Shown piece after piece: positions 1 to 5,243 of a stretch of 10,226 nucleotides of DNA; within the stretch, counting starts at the first letter, position 1, and each line of letters begins with the position of its first letter. The stretch is from Candidatus Avimonoglobus intestinipullorum. GTDB taxonomy: Bacteria > Bacillota > Clostridia > UBA1381. The stretch spans positions 1-10,226 of the forward strand of contig DVND01000042.1 in the NCBI GenBank assembly GCA_018714645.1, read 5' to 3'. Position numbers and translations under genes: made by a program. The notes beneath the pieces are model-generated. The model saw only the letters and a list, made by a program, of their open reading frames with translations. It had not been told where the DNA came from and searched no databases.

Positions 1-1
1 C

Positions 2-121
2 TTCTGGTCTTTAGATGATTTCGAAAAACAGCTTATTGTCCATAACCGCCGTTCTAACAACTTTCCCATGAGACCTCTTCAATGGTTTTCTCCTAATGAG
101 TTCATTGTCCAATATGTTTGA
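2..121 (+). CDS. Integrase-type transposase, C-terminal fragment (5' end outside window)
   Basis: An open frame enters from the left edge and ends at TGA 119-121, giving 39 residues that end in FIVQYV. The stretch VHNRRSNNFPMRPLQW, followed by FSPNEF, resembles the tail of rve-type (DDE) integrase/transposase domains, as in IS3- and IS481-like elements, where an Asn/Arg-rich segment and a PL.W..P.E motif follow the catalytic Glu. The catalytic residues themselves would lie upstream, so activity cannot be judged. Codons are strongly A/T-ending (tct, tta, gat, cct, aat), unlike the G/C-ending usage of the downstream genes, which fits a transferred element. Family assignment below the integrase-core level is uncertain. 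Confidence 0.6.
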   Translation, partial: FWSLDDFEKQLIVHNRRSNNFPMRPLQWFSPNEFIVQYV

Positions 122-126
122 CAAAC
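116..126. repeat. Palindrome at the end of the transposase gene, possible insertion-sequence terminus
   Basis: GTTTG-A-CAAAC is a perfect palindrome overlapping the transposase stop codon. It lies within a few bases of where the right end of the element would be expected. The left end is outside the window, so terminal inverted repeats and target duplication cannot be confirmed. Confidence 0.3.
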
Positions 127-156
127 CTACAGTTCTCATAAAAAATCCCATTGCCC

Positions 157-185
157 TTGAAAAAAGCAGTATCGTGGTATATAAT
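157..185 (+). promoter_or_regulatory. Sigma-A-type promoter for the PLP enzyme gene
   Basis: A -35 box TTGAAA (157-162) and a perfect -10 box TATAAT (180-185) are separated by exactly 17 bp. Transcription would start near 192 and give a leader of roughly 25 nt, with AAGGAAAGGG (201-210) as ribosome binding site ahead of the ATG at 218. The promoter lies just outside the coding end of the adjacent transposase fragment. Confidence 0.8.
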
Positions 186-217
186 AATTAGAAGTGTTTT
201 AAGGAAAGGGACGAAAG

Positions 218-1504
218 ATGGACAAGAGACAGTTTTTAATGGGAGAATTTGGAATACAGGAACGGGTCCAAGACCTGGTTGCAGAGGCGGAACAGGCGGT
301 GCAGGGGCGGTTTGCCGAAATCCAGGAGACAGCCGAAATCAACCAGCTGCGCGTATTGCAGGCCTTTGCGGACAACCGGGTCAGCGAGGCGCATTTTGTG
401 CCCACCACCGGCTATGGCTATGACGACTTGGGACGGGATACGCTGGATGCGGTTTATGCGCAGGTTTTCAAAAGCGAGGATGCGCTGGTGCGCCACAATT
501 TCATATCGGGCACCCATACGATTTCCACCGCCCTGTTCGCGGTGCTGCGCCCCGGCGACCTGCTTGTTTCCATTACGGGAAAGCCCTATGACACCTTAGA
601 GGAGGCCATCGGTATCGCCGGGGAGGCAGGCGCCGGCTCTCTGCGGGATTTCGGCGTTGCCTACGAAGAAATTGCGCTTCTGGAAAACGGGCAGCCGGAT
701 TTGGAACGCATTGGCGCAGTCTTGAAGGAGAAAAAAGTAAAAGCGGTATTGATACAGCGTTCCAAAGGATACGGATGGCGGCCGACCTACAGCGCGGAGG
801 AGATCGGCGAGCTGATTGCCCATGTGAAACGCATTTCCAAAGATACGGTTTGCATTGTGGACAATTGCTACGGCGAATTTGTGGATACTGCGGAGCCGAC
901 TGCGTTTGGCGCGGATCTTGCGGCGGGGTCGCTGATCAAGAACCCCGGCGGCGGGTTGGCGCCGACCGGGGGCTACATCGCCGGGCGGAAGGATTTCATT
1001 GAATTATGTGCAAACCGATTGACATCCGCCGGCATTGGGAAGGAGTGCGGGGCGAGCCTGGGCTTTAATAAAAGCCTGTACCAAGGGCTGTTTATGGCGC
1101 CGCACGTTGTTTCCCAGAGCATCAAGGGCGCGGTGCTGTGCGCGGAAGTTTATCAGAGGCTGGGGTTTGCCGTGGATCCGAAGCCGGAGGAGGCGCGGCA
1201 TGACATCATCCAATCCATCCGGTTTGGGGACGAGCGTAAGCTTATTGCATTCTGCCAGGGCATCCAGAAGGGCGCGCCCGTGGATGCGTTTGTCACGCCG
1301 CAGCCCTGGGACATGCCGGGGTATCAGGATCAGGTCATCATGGCGGCGGGCGCATTTGTGCAGGGCGCTTCCATCGAACTGAGCGCGGACGGGCCGATCA
1401 GGCCGCCTTATATCGCCTACATGCAGGGCGGGCTGACGTATGAATCCGCGAAATTCGGCGTGATGATGTCTGTGCAGATGATGGCGGAGCAGGGGCTGCT
1501 GTGA
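218..1504 (+). CDS. Methionine gamma-lyase-like / aluminium resistance family PLP-dependent protein (YnbB-like)
   Basis: A 428-aa cytoplasmic PLP-dependent fold-type I protein, the normal length for the family annotated as aluminium resistance protein or methionine gamma-lyase family (Bacillus YnbB-like). Visible landmarks are FVPTTGYGYDDLGR (about 61-74), the cofactor-binding GTHTIS region (about 98-103), CIVDNCYGEF with the pyridine-nitrogen Asp at 215, and GSLIKNPGGG with the predicted Schiff-base Lys at 241, followed by LAPTGGYIAGR. Family members are predicted to act on sulfur amino acids by C-S bond cleavage, but the true substrate is poorly established. The start is supported by AAGGAAAGGG at 201-210 and by the promoter at 157-185. 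It appears monocistronic: a separate promoter for tRNAs begins 32 bp after the stop, and no terminator is visible between them. Family assignment is strong, specific reaction uncertain. Confidence 0.9.
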   Translation: MDKRQFLMGEFGIQERVQDLVAEAEQAVQGRFAEIQETAEINQLRVLQAFADNRVSEAHFVPTTGYGYDDLGRDTLDAVYAQVFKSEDALVRHNFISGTHTISTALFAVLRPGDLLVSITGKPYDTLEEAIGIAGEAGAGSLRDFGVAYEEIALLENGQPDLERIGAVLKEKKVKAVLIQRSKGYGWRPTYSAEEIGELIAHVKRISKDTVCIVDNCYGEFVDTAEPTAFGADLAAGSLIKNPGGGLAPTGGYIAGRKDFIELCANRLTSAGIGKECGASLGFNKSLYQGLFMAPHVVSQSIKGAVLCAEVYQRLGFAVDPKPEEARHDIIQSIRFGDERKLIAFCQGIQKGAPVDAFVTPQPWDMPGYQDQVIMAAGAFVQGASIELSADGPIRPPYIAYMQGGLTYESAKFGVMMSVQMMAEQGLL

Positions 1505-1536
1505 AAAAATAATATGGTGCATTTTCAAAAATAGTG

Positions 1537-1565
1537 TTGACAAACAGAAAAATGTTTGTTATAAT
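1537..1565 (+). promoter_or_regulatory. Perfect-consensus sigma-A promoter of the tRNA operon
   Basis: TTGACA (1537-1542), a 17-bp spacer and TATAAT (1560-1565) match the consensus at every position, as expected for a stable-RNA promoter. Transcription should start around 1572, about 10 nt before the mature tRNA-Leu 5' end. Confidence 0.92.
1540..1559. repeat. Perfect inverted repeat inside the tRNA promoter spacer
   Basis: ACAAACA (1540-1546) and TGTTTGT (1553-1559) are perfect 7-bp inverted arms separated by 6 nt. They overlap the end of the -35 box and fill the spacer up to the -10 box. The position would suit a repressor operator, but no regulator is visible here and chance in A/T-rich promoter DNA is possible. 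Confidence 0.45.
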
Positions 1566-1581
1566 TGTCACTGTTGTGAAC

Positions 1582-1665
1582 GCGAGGGTGGCGGAATCGG
1601 CAGACGCGCACGTTTGAGGGGCGTGTGGTTTTACCTTGCGAGTTCAAGTCTCGTCCCTCGCACCA
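1582..1665 (+). tRNA. tRNA-Leu (anticodon GAG)
   Basis: An 84-nt class II tRNA with encoded CCA. The acceptor arms are GCGAGGG (1582-1588) and CCCTCGC (1655-1661), then ACCA. The anticodon stem CACGT/GCGTG encloses loop TTGAGGG with anticodon GAG at 1616-1618, reading CUC and CUU leucine codons. A long variable region (TGGTTTTACCTT) typical of tRNA-Leu precedes the T arm GCGAG-TTCAAGT-CTCGT. The D-arm start GGCGGAATCGGCAGACGC is typical of bacterial leucine tRNAs. Confidence 0.95.
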
Positions 1666-1752
1666 CCATACTGCGGAATAGTGTAAGGGTAGCACTAGTG
1701 ACTCTGACTCACTCTGTGAGGGTTCGAATCCTTCTTCCGCAGCCATACTGCG
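1666..1752 (+). repeat. 10-bp direct repeat flanking tRNA-Gln
   Basis: CCATACTGCG occurs at 1666-1675 (spacer plus first bases of tRNA-Gln) and again at 1743-1752 (CCA end of tRNA-Gln plus downstream DNA). The copy after tRNA-Gln therefore imitates a junction into another tRNA beginning TGCG, but the sequence then diverges. This fits a remnant of a longer tandem tRNA array or a recombination scar. Confidence 0.5.
1672..1745 (+). tRNA. tRNA-Gln (anticodon CTG)
   Basis: A 74-nt tRNA with encoded CCA, 6 nt after tRNA-Leu and presumably co-transcribed with it. The acceptor arms TGCGGAA (1672-1678) and TTCCGCA (1735-1741) pair fully. The anticodon stem AGTGA/TCACT encloses loop CTCTGAC with anticodon CTG at 1704-1706, reading the glutamine codon CAG. 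The T arm is GAGGG-TTCGAAT-CCTTC. Sequence and structure look intact. Confidence 0.95.
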
Positions 1753-1770
1753 ACGGATGCCGCTGCTCAT

Positions 1771-1805
1771 AAAAAAATACCCGCCTGGAAGGCGGGTATT
1801 TTTTT
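1771..1805 (+). terminator. Intrinsic terminator of the tRNA operon
   Basis: A 15-bp perfect stem (A-tract, then TACCCGCC pairing with GGCGGGTA, then T-tract) closes a TGGAA loop. The 3' arm ends in seven T. Because the 5' arm is an A-tract, the hairpin could also work on the opposite strand. It lies 26 nt after tRNA-Gln. Confidence 0.93.
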
Positions 1806-1833
1806 ATATTCTGCAATAAAAAGGTGAGAAAAA

Positions 1834-2706
1834 ATGTTAAACATCGCATTACTGCAACTATTGCCAGGAAAAACGCTGCAGGAAAACCTGCAGAAGGGGA
1901 TAAAGGCGTGCCGCTGCGCGAAGGCGGCAGGCGCGGATATCGCGCTGTTCCCGGAACTGTGGAGCAATGGTTATACGGTACACAGGGACGTTGAGATGCT
2001 GAAAGCGGATGCAATCCCTGCGGACGGGGCATTTGCCGCCGCGTTTGGAAAGCTGGCGGCAGAGCTTGATATGGCCATCGCTGTTACTTTTTTGGAACAG
2101 TGTACGCCCCTTCCGAGGAATACGATGGTTTTGTTTGACCGGTTTGGGAAAAAAGCGCTGACCTATGCAAAAGTCCATACCTGTGATTTTGACGTTGAAC
2201 GGAATCTGACGCCCGGGGAAGATTTTGAGGTGGCGGAGCTTGACACGGCGCAGGGGCCGGTCCGCGTAGGCGCGATGATTTGCTTTGACCGGGAGTTCCC
2301 GGAAAGCGCCCGGATATTAATGCTCAAAGGCGCTGAAATCGTCCTTGTCCCCAATGCGTGCCCGATGGAAATAAACCGCCTTGCCCAATTGCGCAGCAGG
2401 GCGTTTGAAAATATGATGGGGATTGCCACCTGCAATTACCCTTGCGGGCAGCCCGACTGCAACGGGCACTCCTCCGCCTTTGACGGCGTTGCCTATTTGC
2501 CGGACGCGCCGGATTCGAGAGATATGTGCATTTTGGAGGCAGGCGGCGCGGAAGGGATCTATATTGCAGGGTTCGATATGGAGCTGCTGCGCACATACCG
2601 GGAAAGCGAAGTGCACGGCAATGCATACCGCCATCCCCGGAAGTATCATATTCTTGTCGATGAGCGGATTGACGAGCCGTTTATCCGGGAGGATTACAGG
2701 AGATAA
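1834..2706 (+). CDS. Carbon-nitrogen hydrolase (nitrilase superfamily amidase)
   Basis: A 290-aa cytoplasmic amidase of the nitrilase superfamily, of full length. The Glu-Lys-Cys triad is complete: Glu41 in LFPELWSNGY, Lys113 in TYAKVHTC, and nucleophile Cys150 in AMICFDREFPESAR. Later landmarks are VLVPNACPM and the segment GQPDCNGHSSAFDG. Such enzymes hydrolyse amide C-N bonds (for example N-carbamoylputrescine amidase or omega-amidase), but substrate cannot be assigned from these motifs. The ribosome binding site AAGGTGAG (1821-1828) supports the start. Only 28 nt separate it from the tRNA terminator, so its promoter is unclear: TATATT at 1805-1810 could be a -10 box but has no good -35. 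A terminator follows at 2717-2747, so it seems to be a single-gene unit, not an operon partner of the glycyl radical enzyme downstream. Confidence 0.92.
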   Translation: MLNIALLQLLPGKTLQENLQKGIKACRCAKAAGADIALFPELWSNGYTVHRDVEMLKADAIPADGAFAAAFGKLAAELDMAIAVTFLEQCTPLPRNTMVLFDRFGKKALTYAKVHTCDFDVERNLTPGEDFEVAELDTAQGPVRVGAMICFDREFPESARILMLKGAEIVLVPNACPMEINRLAQLRSRAFENMMGIATCNYPCGQPDCNGHSSAFDGVAYLPDAPDSRDMCILEAGGAEGIYIAGFDMELLRTYRESEVHGNAYRHPRKYHILVDERIDEPFIREDYRR

Positions 2707-2716
2707 GTTGGATTTT

Positions 2717-2747
2717 GGAATTACGGATTTTCCGTAATTCCTTTTTT
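2717..2747 (+). terminator. Intrinsic terminator after the carbon-nitrogen hydrolase
   Basis: GGAATTACGG (2717-2726) pairs perfectly with CCGTAATTCC (2732-2741) across a 5-nt loop, followed by six T (2742-2747). It starts 10 nt after the hydrolase stop codon. Confidence 0.93.
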
Positions 2748-2776
2748 GTTGCCGGATTGTTACGGAAAGGGGAGGG

Positions 2777-2830
2777 TTGTTCCAATTTTCTACCCGATGT
2801 TTTCCATGCGGTTTATGGAACAATGGAACA
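2777..2830. promoter_or_regulatory. Cluster of GGAACA-type repeats upstream of the glycyl radical enzyme promoter
   Basis: ATGGAACA occurs twice in immediate tandem (2815-2822 and 2823-2830). TTGTTCCA (2777-2784) is the exact inverse of TGGAACAA (2816-2823), and TTCCAT (2802-2807) is the inverse of ATGGAA (2815-2820). The tandem copies end about 18 bp before the putative -35 box, roughly -55 to -70 from the expected start, where an activator commonly binds. The binding protein is not encoded in the window. Confidence 0.5.
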
Positions 2831-2848
2831 TCAAAACGAAAATGGGCG

Positions 2849-2878
2849 TTGTGCGATCAATGGGAAGCATTATATAAT
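2849..2878 (+). promoter_or_regulatory. Putative promoter of the glycyl radical enzyme gene
   Basis: A perfect -10 box TATAAT (2873-2878) follows a weak -35 TTGTGC (2849-2854) with an 18-bp spacer. The poor -35 and nearby repeats suggest activator dependence. The leader would be about 40 nt, with GAGG (2916-2919) as ribosome binding site 5 nt before the ATG. The rest of 2748-2848 has no gene. Confidence 0.6.
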
Positions 2879-2924
2879 TTTCATGTAAAAATTTATGAAA
2901 ATTTGAAATGGATTTGAGGTTTTT

Positions 2925-5123
2925 ATGTTGAAATATTATGATTTGGAAACCAGAAAAAATCTATTTATGGACGAACGGGGAACCATGGACACTGCCATAA
3001 CCGCGTATTACATGGAGGCGTATTTGGAACATTTGGAACAGCCTCCAATCCTCAGGGAGGCATACGCACAGGCATTTTTCTGGAAGCATGCGCCGCTTAT
3101 TTTTTCAAAATACGATTTAATTGTGGGCGCGTTTGGGACGCGGGAACCGGCGGTATTTCATTATGGGAACGGAACCGGCATCAATGAGGACGTTGTCGCC
3201 GGAATGGAGGATAAGGACGGGGATCTTGCGCAAAAATTACAAATTATAAAAAACCATGCATATAATAAAAATGACAGGACAAGATTTACGGATGCGGAGA
3301 ACAGAGCGATTGACGCGAACACCGCCACATCCACCTTTTTTCTGGGGCATATGGTTTTGGATTATGAAACGGTGCTGGAGCAGGGGTTGGGCGGTTATTT
3401 GAAAGACATTGCGCAATATGCCGAAAAGAATGAGAACCCTGTTTTTTATGAAGCCATGGGCGTTCAGCTCCGGGCTGTTATGCAGTTCATTGGAAGGCTT
3501 GCGGAAGAATGCAGCGGGCGAGACCTGGAAAATGGTGAGGAACTTGCGAAGGTGCTGCGCCATATTCAAAAACAGCCGCCCCAAACATTCTGGCAGGCTT
3601 TGCAGCTCGTCTGGATTTTACATATGCTGGACAACAGCGATTCCTTCGGGCGTTTTGACTTTTATTTAAACCGCTTTTATCAAAAGGATATTGATGAAGG
3701 CCGTTTGACACGGCGGGAAGCAGCGGCGCTGCTCGTTGATTTTATGATAAAAATTGAACAGGACGGCTCCATACAGAATATGACCATTGGGGGCGTTGAC
3801 CCGGACGGGAAGGAAATCTACAGCCCACTTACGGGAATGGTGCTCGATGTGACGCGCGCGCTGGCCTTTAAAGGGCCGAATCTATGCCTGCGGGTGACGG
3901 ATACAATGCCGCAGGCGGTTTGGGATAAGGCGCTTGCCTGCATTAAAACGGGGATTGGCCTGCCGGCGCTTTACAATGATGCGGTATATATCAACAGTTT
4001 GACGCGCAGCGGGATCCCGCTGGAGGATGCGCGCAATTTTTGCCTTGCAGGGTGCAGCCAGGTGATGATTCCGGGTAGATGTAATTTCATGAATGATATC
4101 GGGTTGATGAATGCTGCAAAAATTGCAGAAATCACGCTGTATGATGGGTTTGATCCCAAAACCGGCATGCAGGTGGGCCCGCATACCGGGACGGAATTTT
4201 CGGATTTTACAGCATTGATGCAGGCGTTTTACAAGCAATTGGATTATTTCTGCGGCCTGGAGGCCTCCATTCATAACAAAGAGGTCCGGTACGTGGCACA
4301 AAGAGAGGGGTATGCCCTGAGGAGCCTTTTTATGCGGGACTGCCTGAAAAACGGGCGGCCGGTTTTTGAGGGCGGGGCACGGTATAACAACATTGAATTG
4401 GAAGTTATCGGCATTACAAACGCAGCTGACCACTTTTATGCCATTAAAAAGGCGGTGTATGACGAACAGAAGCTATCGCTTTCTGAATTGAGGGAACTGC
4501 TGCGCAGCAACTGGGAAAATGCGGCGGCGCAGCGGGATTACATGAAAGACATCGTTAAATTTGGAAACGACAGCGAAGGGCCGGATGCCATACGGGCGGA
4601 GATCAGCCGGTTCATATACAGCCGCTTGAATGCGGAGCGGACAGTGCTGGGCGGCGTATTCGTCCCGGGAGAGGTCATATTTGTTTCCCACATTGGCTGC
4701 GGGGAAACGGTGGGCGCTACGGCAGACGGCCGGATGAGCGGTGCGCCCCTGGCGGATTCGGCAGGCGCTGCGGGCGGCTGCGACCAAAACGGCCCGACGG
4801 CGCTGCTAAATTCCGTATTGAAAATACCTGCAAGCACCTATATGCTCACCAGCGTTGTTACCAATTTGAAATTTTTGTCTGAGGTGTTCCAAGGGGAAAA
4901 AGGGGAACAAGCCGTAGAAGATTTGATCAGCGTCTTTTTCCTTCAAGGCGGTATGCAGGTACAGATGAATGTGTTCCATTCGGCGGATTTGCGGGACGCA
5001 CAGAAACACCCTGAAAATTACAGGAACCTGATTGTGCGCGTGGGCGGTTACAGCGATTACTTTGTGAACCTTTCCACCGAATTGCAAAACGAGATCATCA
5101 ACAGGAACGGGCACATATTATGA
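2925..5123 (+). CDS. Glycyl radical enzyme (pyruvate formate-lyase-like superfamily), function unknown
   Basis: A 732-aa oxygen-sensitive cytoplasmic radical enzyme. The C-terminal radical domain is intact: RVGGYSDYF, with the radical-bearing Gly at 708. The catalytic thiyl Cys is predicted at 377 in CLAGCSQVMIPGR. Other family landmarks are TFWQALQLVW and GRFDFYL (about 222-255), FEGGARYNN (about 484-492), and GATADGRMSGAPLAD (about 599-613). It is not pyruvate formate-lyase, which has two adjacent Cys. It also differs from known dehydratases and C-N/C-S lyases of the family (choline TMA-lyase, glycerol/propanediol dehydratases), which carry GCxE: here Gln379 replaces the Glu. It is slightly shorter than typical members (about 780-850 aa), with an unusual N-terminus. 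A radical-SAM activase is required by the family but none is encoded nearby in the window. Substrate unknown. Confidence 0.9.
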   Translation: MLKYYDLETRKNLFMDERGTMDTAITAYYMEAYLEHLEQPPILREAYAQAFFWKHAPLIFSKYDLIVGAFGTREPAVFHYGNGTGINEDVVAGMEDKDGDLAQKLQIIKNHAYNKNDRTRFTDAENRAIDANTATSTFFLGHMVLDYETVLEQGLGGYLKDIAQYAEKNENPVFYEAMGVQLRAVMQFIGRLAEECSGRDLENGEELAKVLRHIQKQPPQTFWQALQLVWILHMLDNSDSFGRFDFYLNRFYQKDIDEGRLTRREAAALLVDFMIKIEQDGSIQNMTIGGVDPDGKEIYSPLTGMVLDVTRALAFKGPNLCLRVTDTMPQAVWDKALACIKTGIGLPALYNDAVYINSLTRSGIPLEDARNFCLAGCSQVMIPGRCNFMNDIGLMNAAKIAEITLYDGFDPKTGMQVGPHTGTEFSDFTALMQAFYKQLDYFCGLEASIHNKEVRYVAQREGYALRSLFMRDCLKNGRPVFEGGARYNNIELEVIGITNAADHFYAIKKAVYDEQKLSLSELRELLRSNWENAAAQRDYMKDIVKFGNDSEGPDAIRAEISRFIYSRLNAERTVLGGVFVPGEVIFVSHIGCGETVGATADGRMSGAPLADSAGAAGGCDQNGPTALLNSVLKIPASTYMLTSVVTNLKFLSEVFQGEKGEQAVEDLISVFFLQGGMQVQMNVFHSADLRDAQKHPENYRNLIVRVGGYSDYFVNLSTELQNEIINRNGHIL

Positions 5124-5141
5124 AAACCATGGCACGGCGAA

Positions 5142-5152
5142 GAACAATGTTC
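5142..5152. promoter_or_regulatory. Palindrome GAACA-A-TGTTC upstream of the esterase gene, possible operator
   Basis: A perfect 11-bp palindrome lies 18 bp after the glycyl radical enzyme stop and about 90 bp before the esterase start. Its left half plus centre (GAACAATG, 5142-5149) is identical to 2818-2825 in the repeat cluster upstream of the glycyl radical enzyme, suggesting a shared regulator. The palindrome is short, so chance is possible. Confidence 0.4.
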
Positions 5153-5170
5153 ATTTTTCATGTATGGGGC

Positions 5171-5225
5171 AGAATGGAGAGCATTTGGACGGAATGATTC
5201 CCATTCTGAAACAATATTTTATACA
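5171..5225 (+). promoter_or_regulatory. Inverted repeats and a weak -10-like box before the esterase gene
   Basis: AGAATGG (5171-5177) and CCATTCT (5201-5207) are inverse copies, and a perfect palindrome GGAAT-G-ATTCC (5191-5201) sits between them. A -10-like TATACA (5220-5225) follows, with no good -35 at the expected distance. This could be a regulated promoter or an RNA fold in the intergenic leader. No terminator separates the glycyl radical enzyme from this gene, so readthrough is also possible. Confidence 0.3.
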
Positions 5226-5243
5226 TAGAAAGGAAGGATTTTC

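Noticed and set aside
1004..1543. A 179-aa minus-strand frame rich in His and Arg opposite the PLP enzyme
   Set aside because: The composition is what reverse complement of the GC-rich sense gene produces, and the sense gene is well supported.
1525..1770. Minus-strand open frame across the two tRNA genes
   Set aside because: It is the reverse complement of two structurally complete tRNAs, a common spurious call.
2777..2830. CRISPR-like or mobile-element repeats
   Set aside because: The repeated units are only 6-8 bp, without regular spacers, and fit transcription-factor sites better.
2748..2924. Riboswitch or T-box leader before the glycyl radical enzyme
   Set aside because: The likely transcription start near 2885 leaves a leader of only about 40 nt, and no T-box or known riboswitch core was recognised.
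3882..4433. A 183-aa minus-strand open frame opposite the glycyl radical enzyme
   Set aside because: It covers the conserved catalytic-loop region of the sense gene and its translation has no domain-like pattern.
2925..5123. Annotation of the radical enzyme as pyruvate formate-lyase
   Set aside because: Pyruvate formate-lyase has two adjacent catalytic Cys; this protein has a single Cys in GCSQ and is otherwise closer to the dehydratase-like branch.
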